A stretch of DNA of 64,000 nucleotides from Balamuthia mandrillaris (taxonomy: Eukaryota; Discosea; Longamoebia; Balamuthiidae): assembly GCA_031835245.1 (NCBI GenBank), contig JAVKOQ010000010.1:248001-312000 (forward strand), read 5' to 3'. Position numbers and translations under genes: made by a program. Shown one piece after another: positions 25,200-36,500 of this stretch. Below the pieces are notes generated by a model. The model was not told where the DNA came from. It saw nothing but the letters and a program-made list of their open reading frames with translations, and made no database searches. Within the stretch, counting starts at the first letter, position 1. Every line of letters begins with the position of its first letter.

Positions 25200-27164
25200 T
25201 CAATGGGCAATGGCGTGTTTGCCTCTGCAGAGCTCCGAAGAGTTTTGAGGAACAATTTCAGAGGTAGGAGAAGAGGGGCGGGAGGAGAGCGGAGAAGAAG
25301 ATGAAGAAGTAAGGATGCTTTGTGGGATGTGGGCTTGTTGCTGCAATACAGCATGAGCGTGTTGCAGTTGGGTAAGTCCCGCTAGGCTGAAAAAGTTGAC
25401 ACCGGTGGCAGAGAGGAGATCGAAGAACACCTGGTTGTCCTGGGGGGTAAAGGCAGGCAAGGTTGGGGCCGCTGCTGTTCGGCGAACCATGTTGAGACCT
25501 CCCAAAGCAAGACCAGTGGCCAGTGGAGACATGGTAGTGGCCATGGTGGTCGGGGACGAGAGTGACAGAGAGGACGGTTGGGCAGGGGAGCTGCAGCTCG
25601 ATGGTTGGGAAGCGACCATTCCACTACCGCTGGCTTGTTGTGGCTGTTGTGACTGAGACTGTTGTGGCTGTTGAACATGTGACTGTGGTTGATGCTTCGG
25701 GTGTTGTTGGTGTCGGGTGGTCTTAACCTTAGCCCGCTTGTTCTGGAACCAAATTTGAATTTGTCGACTGGAAAGGCCAAGGTTGGAGCTAAGGGTGTCC
25801 CTTACGTCCTTGTTGGGCATTGGGTTGTTTTCAAATTCCCGTTCCAGGATGGCCAATTGTTCGGGAGTCTTTCTCTTGCGGGTAGCCTTGGGAGCATTTC
25901 GCTTACCACGCGCTCCGCCATTGGTCGAGGTCGAGGACGAACTGGTGGTTTGGTTAGACGCGGTAGAAGCGGCGCCAGGTGTAGTGGTGGAAGTAGCAGC
26001 GGTAACTGGCTGAGCAGACGAGGTGGCTTTAGCCTTGAGATCATCCTTTGGCGACAGGGTCGAGGCAGGAGGCGGTTTGGAAGGGGCGGAGGCGGTGGCG
26101 GCGGGGACGGTGGCGGGGACAGGGGTGCACTTCCTCGCCTTCTTCCTGAGAACTTTCCTCGTTTTGGTCTTGGATTTAGGGCTGCTCGTTTCGGTCTTGG
26201 GGAGAGCGGCTTCCTGTTTGTTGTTGCTGCTGCTGTTGTGGTCGGATTCTACTGCGACTGCAGTAGTAGTGGTTGTGGCGGAGGGAATGTCGTTGGTAGC
26301 TAACACCGACGAGGAAGAAAACGGGTATCCACCGAGGAGCTGGCGGAGGGTCTTGTCTTCCTCTTCAAGGAGTTCCAGCTGTAAGAATCTCTGCTCTTGC
26401 TCCTCTTGCTGCAACCGCAGAAGGTGAAGGCCGGACAGCTCTTCGTTGTCGTTGAACTCGGTAGGGCCTAGCAGCAACTGCTCTTCCAACAGTCCAAAAC
26501 AACCATCAGCAGGGGTCATGCAACAAGAAGACAGAGAGGAGGTAGAGGAGGTAAGCGGCGATTCCGGAGAGGAAAAGGAGTCGAGATCAGAGCCAGAAAA
26601 CATCAGTGGCGAAGAGGGCAACGACTGTAGAGACAGCTCGAAGGAGTCCTGTGCTGCAAACTCGGGGAAGAGGTCGAATCCCTGAGGGCACGCAAGCATC
26701 CCATCGAAGCCACTGTTGCTGCAATCGCTTGTGTAGTCCTCATCAGCGCTGGAAGTAGAGCCGCTTCCCATGCCGATGAAGAAAGAGTCGTTTGTGTTGC
26801 TGTCGCCTCCACCATTGTCGCTGTAGCAAGAAGAAGAATCAGAGGAGGGGGAGGAGCATTCGAAGGACAGAACGCCAGTCTCTTGATAGTTGTTATACCG
26901 AAGCTCCTCCTGCTGGCGGTCAAAGGCGGGCGTAGGCAAAGGCGAGGACCGAGGCGATACCATGGGACTAGGACCATCCCATGGCAGCGGCGAAGACCGA
27001 GGAGTGGAGTCCGGCGAGGAGCGGGGCGATACCTCTGGTGAGCTCATTGGAGAAGTGCTGGGGCTTATCTTGAAGACGGAGGAGCCATTCTGCATCTTGG
27101 GGGGCATGGGCATCCTGGCCATCTCCTTTGCTCCAGCAGAGACCGTAAACCGGTTGAACTCCAT
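25200..27164 (-). CDS. Homeodomain transcription factor
   Basis: Single uninterrupted coding exon of 654 codons. The homeodomain (about residues 428-487) reads KRKTPEQLAILEREFENNP, then NLGLSSRQIQIWFQNKRAK. Gln50 and Asn51 of helix 3 are present, so base-specific DNA binding is expected. There is no three-residue TALE loop insertion. The N-terminus (about residues 33-80) is an array of SSP/SPR motifs suited to proline-directed phosphorylation. Acidic/Ser-rich blocks follow, with Ala/Pro/Thr-rich and Gln/His-rich segments around the homeodomain. Lack of introns is unusual beside its neighbours. A start at 27164 fits, with a Val-, Gly- and Ser-coding upstream region lacking another in-frame Met. 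Confidence 0.92.
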   Translation of the reverse strand: MEFNRFTVSAGAKEMARMPMPPKMQNGSSVFKISPSTSPMSSPEVSPRSSPDSTPRSSPLPWDGPSPMVSPRSSPLPTPAFDRQQEELRYNNYQETGVLSFECSSPSSDSSSCYSDNGGGDSNTNDSFFIGMGSGSTSSADEDYTSDCSNSGFDGMLACPQGFDLFPEFAAQDSFELSLQSLPSSPLMFSGSDLDSFSSPESPLTSSTSSLSSCCMTPADGCFGLLEEQLLLGPTEFNDNEELSGLHLLRLQQEEQEQRFLQLELLEEEDKTLRQLLGGYPFSSSSVLATNDIPSATTTTTAVAVESDHNSSSNNKQEAALPKTETSSPKSKTKTRKVLRKKARKCTPVPATVPAATASAPSKPPPASTLSPKDDLKAKATSSAQPVTAATSTTTPGAASTASNQTTSSSSTSTNGGARGKRNAPKATRKRKTPEQLAILEREFENNPMPNKDVRDTLSSNLGLSSRQIQIWFQNKRAKVKTTRHQQHPKHQPQSHVQQPQQSQSQQPQQASGSGMVASQPSSCSSPAQPSSLSLSSPTTMATTMSPLATGLALGGLNMVRRTAAAPTLPAFTPQDNQVFFDLLSATGVNFFSLAGLTQLQHAHAVLQQQAHIPQSILTSSSSSPLSSRPSSPTSEIVPQNSSELCRGKHAIAH

Positions 27165-28701
27165 CGCGTGTGTGGGTCGGCGGCTTCACTGGCTGTCGCT
27201 GTGGTTGTCGCTGTTGGAAAGACGACTGTTCGCTAGAAGAGCTATTTCACCGAATAAATCTCTCACAACAGGTGCTGGTACTGTTGCTGGTTCTGCTGCT
27301 GCAACCACGTCTACTTGTGTCACGCCTCTTTGATTGCCTGAGAAAGAACCAAAAAAAAGTAAACGTTCAGTCCACTATCGTCAACACTGAACCGCTCTCT
27401 AACAAAAGGAGAGAGTGGCATACCTATGGCCGCTGCTGTCTTCAACCTCTTTAGCTTATTGCTCTTTTGGTGCTGGGTGCTCCTGGCCTCTAGAGATTTT
27501 TTTTTTTGTGTTGATTCGTTGCCTATCTCAGTGTGCGTAACTTGTTGGGCGCTGGAAGGTTGGTCTGTGGGGCTACGGGATCAAGTTTGCTGTTGGGTTG
27601 CCAAGACTATTATTACTTCCTTTTTTTTTTTTTTGCTACGCGGAGAGGGAGCAAACAAACAAACAAAAACACCAAGTCAGTCAGTCAGTCAACCGTTTTG
27701 TTCAGTTGAGGAGGGCAGCCCCACGAAAATGCAAAAAAAGCGAGAAAGAGCTGCTTGTGGCAAGAAAAAGGAAAAGCTTGACAAGCATAGATCGACACCC
27801 CTCAAAACACAACAATACAACACAACGAAGCACACAAAAATTCAACTATTTCGCTGACAAGCCTACCCTCCCCCTTACTGTCAAATTTTTTTCGTTTTGT
27901 GCGTGGAGGAAGGGAGGGAGGGAGGGAGGTTGACCGCCACGTCCACTGCGTGTCAATCAAACCTCGTCTCTGTCCTCTAAGAAGTACTTCCTATCCAACC
28001 GCCAGAAGGCAACCACCCCCCCCAAAAAAAAGAAAGAAAAAAAGAAAAGAGGGTCGACAGTAAGGCTCAGTGAGTCACTCACCAGATAAAAGTCGTAGGT
28101 AACACTCAAAGGTGCGCTGTGCCGAACGTAATGAGATGAATGTCAAAAGCAGTACGTTCAGAGTAAACTTGCTGAGAAAGGCTTCGATGCCACCGCCAAT
28201 GGAGAAAGCTTTACCGCCGCGTTATCGTGTTTGTCCAAGACGAAGGAAAAGAAAAGAAAGAACAAGGGCCCGGCAACAAGAGAAAACACTTGCCCCAAAC
28301 CCGATCTGCCTGACGAATCAGCGAACTGGCCATTCTCACCTGCCCTGGAAATGAAAGCTAAATGCAAGCCGCATTATGCGCGGTCGCACTTTTAGGATAA
28401 TGCACGGTGTCCAGAGCCATCCTCCTCTGGCCAAGTTTACTGTTGCATCGCCCATTAATTAATACCTTCGAAGTTTGAATTCGGGGTGCCCCCCGAAATC
28501 AGCGTGGAAAGCTTCACCTGTAGCCTTGTCCAATGGGAAGATTAATCGTAACTCCGTGCGGAGTTAAATTGGGGGGGGGGAGACTCCTCGTATATGTGGT
28601 GCACAAATTGACCACAAGAACAGCAAGTCTAGAACAGAAGAACAAAGCAGCAGAAGAACAAGAACAAGAAGAAGAACAACGCAGCAGAAGAGAAGAGGCC
28701 A
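27165..28701. promoter_or_regulatory. Long divergent intergenic region
   Basis: About 1.54 kb between the homeodomain gene and the GPS2-like gene. It is the longest divergent spacer in the window, as expected if a developmental regulator carries extended control DNA. It contains T runs (27499-27508, 27619-27632), a tandem CAGT repeat at 27676-27690 (AGTCAGTCAGTCAGTC), a GGGA repeat at 27910-27930 and a C/A-rich block at 28013-28030. No tRNA or coding gene was recognised. Confidence 0.4.
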
Positions 28702-30429
28702 ATGGGGAAAAAGAAGCTGCCTATCAAGAATGATGACTCGGCTGATTTCCCAAGCGTGCTGCCCCCTCTCAAAAAGAAGCGCAAGTGGGTGGCAAAGCTT
28801 CCACCGAAGAAGCTATTGCTGCCAATGAAGCAAATGATGGTGCGCCTCCAACAGCAGGCTGAGCTGGAAGCGCAACAAGTGCTGAACAGCGGTTTCGTGG
28901 AGCCGTTGGCCTCTCCTGAGGAAGCAAGTGCTCCCAAGAAAGAAAAAGCAGAACAAGAAGAAAAAGCAGAGGAGAAGCAAGGCTCAGCTCCTTCAACCAC
29001 CACCACGCAACCAGCGGAGAGGGAAGAAGAAAAGGAGGAAAACGGCGGCGCACTAACAGAACAGGAGCGAAAGGAAAAATTGGCGGCACTGCAACGCAAA
29101 GAGGAGGAACTCAACGAGGAGAAGCACAAGCTCTTCTTGTTGCTGAAGCGGGTGCTCAGTGTGGACGAGAAGCGAAGGAAAAGGCAAGCCGAAGAGGAGG
29201 AAAGGCAGCGGCTGGAGGAGTTGCGAAGGTGCGAGGAGGAACGGCGGCTGTCTCAGTTGAAGGCCCTGCGCGACGGCAAACCGCTGCATATTGCAAGCAA
29301 CGTGGGGCAGGTCGGCAACGGGGAAGGCCATGGTGGTTTTAGCCTTGGGGGTGGCGCGGTTAGTAGCGGTGGCGCAACAGGGAGCATGCAGGGCTTGCCC
29401 GCCTCACTCTCTCATTCCGTTCATCACCACGGGCCGCCTCCGCCTCCTCCTCAGCACCCCCATAGCTATTACTCGCCGCACGCTCCACCGCCTCCTTCAG
29501 GCCCAACACAACCAACCTATGTAAGTGCCAGCGGCAGCATGGCTGCAGACTATTACTACCATCGCTACCCCCCACCACCCTCTTCCTCCTCTGACCCAGC
29601 TGCTTCTTCCATCACACCACCTCCGCCGGGTCCTTCCTCTGCCTCCTCATCCACTCAATCCTTCCTTTCTTCTGCCAAAGGCAGAAATGCCCATCAATAC
29701 TCCTCTCGTTCTCCCTTACATTCCCCATTGCACTCTCCCCTTCAATCGCCGCATCATCCCTCCTCCTCTGCTGGTAATTCCTTTTCAGGTTCTTCTATGG
29801 GCCTCTCTTCTTCCTCTTCCTCTTCGCCCTTCCGTGAGCGGGATAGAGAGCGAGATAAGGACAGAGATAAAGACAGGGAAGCAAGGCCTCCTTCGCCTCC
29901 CCCTGTTGGCTCATCTTCTGCCTCTCAGACTTCTCCCAGGCGTCTTCCTCCTTCCGCCAGTTTTATTCCTCCGTTTGCCGTCCCTCCTGGTATCTGCCTA
30001 CCTCATCTTTGCCCCCGTTATATAACAACAAGCCCTAACTGCTGCTGATATATCATACAAGGAGGTCGTGGGGCGTATGGCCTTTCACCTGAGAACCAAT
30101 ACGGTGCAGGGCAAGTGCACGTGCCTGGCATACCTCCTTCCCACCTCCCGCCACATGGCATGCCGATGAGCATGATGCCCGCTCACCAGCTAACCATAGG
30201 GATGCCTCCCTTTGCTCCACAGTTTATAGGGAGAGGGCGACCAGGGCCTGGTCTTCTTCCTACTCCATCCCATCAACCTCCTCCTGCTCCTCCCGCTATA
30301 AGCGGTGGTTCCAGCGGCGGCAGTGGTGCTAGTGGCAGCGGAGGAAGCGGAGGGACTAGTAGCGGACATAGCGCAACAGGAAGCAACAGTGGTAGTTCTG
30401 GAGGTAGCGAACGGCGGCGGCGGTTTTAG
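28702..30429 (+). CDS. GPS2-like corepressor subunit
   Basis: Probable homologue of G-protein pathway suppressor 2, a structural subunit of the SMRT/NCoR-TBL1-HDAC3 corepressor. Exons 28702-29989 and 30062-30429 join in phase (codon GGA across the junction). The diagnostic stretch is KLAALQRKEEELNEEKHKLF, then LLLKRVLSVDEKRRKR, aligning with human GPS2 LSALQEEKHQLFLQLKKVL and HEEEKRRRK. It is preceded by a basic, helical N-terminus with MKQMMVRLQQQAELEAQ. The remaining two thirds are Pro/Ser/His/Gly-rich and disordered, as in animal GPS2. There is an ERDRERDKDRDKDRE run and a Gly/Ser C-terminus ending RRRRF. The similarity is confined to the coiled coil, so the family call is good but not certain. 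Confidence 0.75.
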
Positions 30430-30538
30430 TTAGTCTTTTTCCCTCCTCTATTGAAGGATTCTCCCATTGACCATCTGACCCTTTCTGCAGGTGTATATGC
30501 TAGCTCGGGCGACAAAGAAAAATTGAACAAAACCAAAA

Positions 30539-33500
30539 TTATTCTTTGCTATCGCCTACTATAGCTTCTTCAGCTATTCTCGCTTTCCCTTTGCTTGGTC
30601 GTTCTGATTCTTCATCTCCTTCAGCTTTCCCTCCTATTCTACCTTGTGTTTTGGGATGGGAGCGAGGGAAGGGCCTGACGTTGGGTGGGGTTGAAGCGGC
30701 ACGTCGTCGATCCAGTTTGGCGAGGTTAAAGAAATCTTTCCACTCCTTTTCCTTTCGTTTCTTTGTTTGTTCTTCGGCTGCTCTAGTCTGACTGAGGAAC
30801 GCTTCCGTGTCAAAGTTCTGGGCCTGCAACATTCTCTGCTCTATTTGCTCCGCGCTTTCAAGGAGGTTTGCATCGTAGGACCACACTTTCTCCTCGAAGC
30901 AGGTTCGCATCAGTTCATCCAATGTTGCCACACACTCCGCAAATGTTGGACGTTGCTCAGCAGTTCCTCCCCAACAACGCTTTAACAGTTCTGTGTATCC
31001 CTTCCAGCATGGTGCCACTGCCTCCACTTGCTTTGTTTCTTGTTCTTTTCCCCTGTCTTTCTCTTCCTTCTCTTTGGTTTTGTCCTCACTCTTGTGGGGC
31101 CTGCTGGTGGTGGAAAAGGAGAGGCAGGAAGAGTCGTCGGGGAGAGGAGGTATGGGTGGCCGTTGCCCGCTCATGATCATGTCCTCCATTTGGCTGAGGA
31201 ATGTAATCTCTCCGAAGAAGTCTTGTCGCGTTAACAGCTCCCACATGATTACTCCAAATGAGTATACATCAGCAGCGGTACTGTATTCCTTGTTTTGAAT
31301 GACTTCAGGGGCCAGCCATACTGTGATTTCGCATCATTCGACGTTTTTGTTGTTTTTATCAAAATACAGCGGACAAGATTGAGTGGAGAAACAAACCTGG
31401 ATTGTCTACCACCCTTCCTTGTGATGTGTGTGCTATGCTTTGAGAAGTGCCAAAGTCAGCAACTTTGGCCACAACAGAAGAACCATCAGCTAAGCTATAT
31501 AGCTGTGAACAGAGCCATGGACATATGTTAGCGGACATAAGGCAGCACCATCACTCCAATGCCATTCGTAAGAAATGAAGAAGATAGAGAAGTGAAATTG
31601 AGCAACGCACCAGAATGTTGGGAGATTTTAAGTCACGGTGTAGCACTGGGGGAGAACAACCGTGAAGAAAAGCACAACCTTTGGCGATATCTTTGGCTAT
31701 TTTGAACCGCAGAGCCCAGCTCAAGTTAGCGCTTTTTTCGTCGTGAAGATATGAATACAAGCTGCCATGTTGCATGAACTCTGTCACTATACAGCACGGT
31801 TCCAGGCTGAAGCCTCGCAACGGGACTATATTGGGATGATCCAGCCCACTGAACCACAGTTAGCATCTACGTTAGCAGCGACTTTACAAGCTAACAAATG
31901 TCAGGCAGAAGAAAATACCTCATTACCCAGACCTCTCTTCTGAATTCGGTGAAGGCATCCAACCGGGCGTTCTCTGCCTCTTCTCCCAGCATCCCACTTT
32001 CTTCCTTTGTTTTCAATCGCTTAACAGCGACGGGCTCCCCTTTGTAAGTAGCTTTATAGACGTAGGCATAGCCACCTTCTCCAATGAGCTCCTCTATCAT
32101 GAGATCCTTTTCGTAATCCACCTTGAATTTTTGCAGTTGAACTAGGGCCAAGTCTGGAGCAATCTTGTCCAGACGGACGAGGCCTCCTTCTCCCTGCGCA
32201 TGATGCCATCCCTTGCTGAAGCACGCCGGGCAGTAGAGGAATGGCTTACCTTCCAGCGCCATCGCCTTGCACGTTTCTATCCTAAACATATAGACTCCAG
32301 CTGTTTGTTCGTAAGATGTTTGCTAATGAAAAAAATAAACTAAAATAAAATAAAAAGAAACTCGGAGAAACAACGAACGAACCAAGAACATTTGAAAAGT
32401 CTCCTCTAAGAGTAGCGGTGGCAGAGCGTTGTCCATAAATGTCTTGGAAGTAGGCCTGATTGAGAATACAACGTATACAGGGAGCGTAGACACTAACGCG
32501 AAGCTTGTACCAATCCGAAATGAGAGAATCTACCATTTCAATGATAGAAGAATAAAGCGTGTGGAGATTATCTCCCAAAAGCTTTGTCCGCACGACCAAC
32601 CGCAAGATCTTGGTTGCGTTATGAAGGGCTATAGCCTCTTTGTTCTTATCTGGGGGAAATTGCAGCATAGCTAGATCGATGAATGGTGATAACGATCCAC
32701 TGCTTGTGCCCATGGTGGAGCCACTTGACGAGGAAGGAGAGAGGAAACAATTATCCATCAGTTCCATGAATACTTTTTCCTCGCCTTTGGTAACCAGTAG
32801 ACCATTCTTCCAGTATTCCTTGGCCGTTAAATCGAAAGCTAGAAGGCGAACCATAAGGCGAGAGAAGAAGCCCTCTGGGACGAATTGAAAGAGGTAGTAT
32901 CTACTAAACTCGTTCTCTTCCATTTGGTCCAAGGCCTCCGCAGTGAGTGCGTTGAGAAAGGCCCATTTGGACTTGTCCCCACCGAGAACATACGTTCCTC
33001 CAATATCGGCGTGTGGGTGGATGAGCGTCCCCCCACTACCGCTGCCACCAGCAGCATGTAGCATTAAACTGCGCAAACCCATCAAACCTAAGCTGGCTGT
33101 TCTATCCTGTATGAGATGGCCTCTATGAGACCTCATGAGACTTGTAATAGGAGGCCATAATTGGGTCAACAAGCTCTCCGATGGCCTGCTTTGAGCTGAG
33201 AGTAAAGCAGGAATGAGGCTGAAGCCTTGATTGAGGTCTTGTGAGGTTTTGGCACCCATGTTGAAGGCTACCTCAAACTTTTCGAGTAGAGTAAGAAGGA
33301 AGGGGTGTACTGAGGCTGGGTAATCCGGTTCTCGCCAAATAAATGGCAGAGAGGAGTGTTGCAGAATGCCATCCTTCTTTCCATAATTGTGCTTAGTAGT
33401 GATGATGCTGCTCATCACCTCTGTCAACCACTGGGGGTTCATGATAACGATGTCGCTAAGTCTAGGATCTTCTCCAAAGTAGAGTAGTGACCCCAAATTG

Positions 33501-36500
33501 TGAAGGTGAGAGGCTGCAACTCGCACTGCCATCTCATCTTTGATACCGCACAGGCCTGCCATTGTCAGGAATTCGGACCAAAACGCGATTGGAGGACGCT
33601 TGTGGCTGTTTTTTACCATCTTCTCCAATTCCACGTAGGTGTTGGGCATCTCCTCCCCTATCCATCGTTGTTTGCTCACGGTATCAGCAATGTCTGCTTT
33701 TAACTCCTCTGTAAAGAAAACACGAGAGCTAACGGTCAGAGCCGATTGGAACGAGAGAGAGGAGAGAGAGAGAGAGAGAGAACCAACCTAAACCTTTGCC
33801 ATTGGCGCAACTTACAAAATGGATGCTCTGAATGGAAGGGAATTTGCTTTTATACTTGGCCAGTAGCTTCTTCAGTACGTTGGCAGTGTATTGCTCCTCT
33901 CCGCAAATCGGTGAATCAAGGTGGGTGCCCACCATTATAACGGCTGCCTCTGGAGCCCTTGCTGCGATAGAGTATAGCCTGCATCAGAGTTTAATATGAT
34001 GTTAAAATGAATGTTATGAAGGTGAGGATCAGAAGGAATACCAACCAATATTCCACCCTGGAGTCTTCTTCGGGACGAGCCAAATTCCACACCAGTAGGT
34101 AAAGACTACGCTCTGAAAGAAAAAATTGGTGGGTGCTGTAATAAAGCTCTTGGCCAGCAAAGTCCCAGGCGCTCAATACCACACCCTGCTTCTCGGCGGT
34201 GCCATCTTTGTGCTGTATGGGTACTGAGATTGACCACTCTGCAATGTCAATGCCATCCGTTGAAATAGTGTTGGGTCCTAGAGCGTTTTCTTGCAAGCTA
34301 GTACCGTCTCCGCTCTTCAGTTCGTGACCAGCCAATTCAGCAGAGGTAGCAATTACAGAGTGGCTTTCACTTATTTGGTTAGCTCCTGCGACAGCCGGTG
34401 TGGCTGGTGTTACCACCATGGAAGGTTCCTCAGTGGTACTGACGATGGTGGTGCGAGATGGTGCAAGCTGTTGCTTTTTAAGTTTATATTTGTGGCTAGA
34501 GGAAGAGAGGCACTTGAGGACCGAGGTTTTGCCAACGTTCTCCTGCCCCACCAGCATTAACTTCATTCGGTAGCAGCGCTGTGTGCCTTGGAAAGCTTGC
34601 TGCAGCCAACTTATGACGGAACTCTTGCCCATAGCCACTACATCGGAGGGAGGGAAGGTGAAGTACTTGTGGTTAGGCAATTTCAGCCTCTCCAGTTGCA
34701 CCAGGAAGCCCATCTGCGATGGCAATTCTTGTAGATCTTTGTTGTGGCATAGATGTAATGTACTTAGCTGCGTGTGATTACGTTAACATTTCAAGGCGGA
34801 CAACAGAAAGGCAAAAGTAGGAAAAGAGAGAAAAACCTTTAACAAGTGACCAATCCGAGGCGAGACATGTTTCAGACGGGTGCTACAGAGGTCAAGTAAC
34901 ACTAAGTTAGGAAGGTTTTGCACTAGATCTGGAAGTTCAAGGATGTGGTTGTTGCCGAGATAGAGTTTCTGAAGGGTAGGTATGGCGAAGATCCCCCACG
35001 GAAAATCTTCCTCTCTCTTATCGTCCAGTACAGCCGTATCAGATTGTGGCAGTCGGTTGTCGTTGCTCTTGCTTTTCCTGCCCTTATGGCGATGGCGGTG
35101 CTGCTGGTGTACATTGCTACGCTTGTGGTTGCCCTGTGAGCGGTGGAAGCTATGCTTCATCGTTATACCAGTTTCGCGAAGGTTGAGTACTTCAAGGACT
35201 TTCAGCTCCGACCAAAGTCCGTCGATGAACGTTTCGATTTGAGTGGCATGGCCTTGTTTTGTGGCAATGATCATTGACTCGGAGCTGCGGAACGGATCCT
35301 TGTGATGCAGCTTGTTCATGGTACTATACAAATGACCAAAGCGTAGGCCTGCCAGATTGAGTTCTTTCAGAGTACATCCCAGCTCGAAGAGCTCGAATAA
35401 AGCTGGTGTCCTGTTATTCTCTTTGCTTAAATAGGCGGAATATGGAGGGTGAGTGCCGGTTTTCTTCTCCTCTGGTCCTTCGTCAATGCACAAACCACTA
35501 TTATGGCTTAGATCGAAAGTGTGAAGGCGCTTGAGGAATTTGAGCCCTCGGGGCAGTTGCGTTAAGTTATTCTTCGCCAAACAAAGATGCTTGAGGTTGG
35601 TAAGTTTACGGAAAAGGTGTCCGGGGAGTTTGCCAAGTTTGTTTTTTCCAAGATCGAGGTACGTGAGGCTTGTAAGTTTGACGATGCTGCGAGGCAGCAG
35701 CTCTATATTGTTGTTTTGGAGGCACAAGCACCGTAAGCATGAAAGGGAAGATATGGAAGGGGGCAGTTGTCCCGATATCTTGTTATTGTTTAGTTTCAAG
35801 CTTGTCAGACACGGGAGGTTCTCCCAACCACACCAGGGAAACGATACGATTGTGTTTTGGCCGAGATCAAGCTCCTCCAACTGCCCTCAGTACAAATTAG
35901 TAATGTTTTTTGGAGTGTATGCGGTGGCTCTCAGAAAACGAAACGCACCTGGGCTGACTCGACGTCAGGGCGAGCATAGGCTTGCAGTATAGAAGTAGGA
36001 AGAATACTAATGGCATTGTAGGCCAATGATAACTTTTTCAAGCGCCGTAATGAAGTAAGGGCTATTGGGAAGGAGGTTAGGTGATTCCCTGTTGTAGTTA
36101 AATTAAGCTTTGGCTGTAAGACAGGCTGATTAAAAGAACAACCGTTTTGAAGAATAGAAGGTGGTAACCTGAAAGATCAAGCTGGGTCAAATGGGCGAGA
36201 TGCTGCAAGCGATCAGGTGAAATTGGCAAAGAAGAGAAGGACAAGTCTAGCTCAGCCGTTAGGGTTTGTTGACAACGCTCCGTTTTCTGGATGGCAGCTA
36301 GCACTTGCTCTTTGCATGTCCAACGCAAATAATAGCCCTGCCACAGCGTTACTATTTTGGATTGAGGAACAATTCAGTCAAGGATGGTGTTGTACAAGAA
36401 GAATACAAACCAGCAGAGGGTCGCGGAATCAGCGGCTTGCTTGGATCGTCGCCGGCTTGCCCAAAGAATGGGTTCCCATACGCCTTTTGCCTACCAGCTG

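Noticed and set aside
24605-25354. 249-codon minus-strand frame as a separate gene
   Set aside because: It overlaps the homeodomain exon out of frame, starts without a good context, shows no domain and has biased Leu/Ser/Pro/His composition typical of chance frames here.
28380-28560. Possible tRNA near the TTTGAATTC sequence
   Set aside because: No acceptor stem pairing or anticodon arm could be made; the T-arm-like stretch alone is not enough.
36098-36328. LRR-Roco as an independent gene starting at 36328
   Set aside because: The frame has no ATG there, and a normal intron joins it to the myotubularin part while restoring that family's C-terminal motif.
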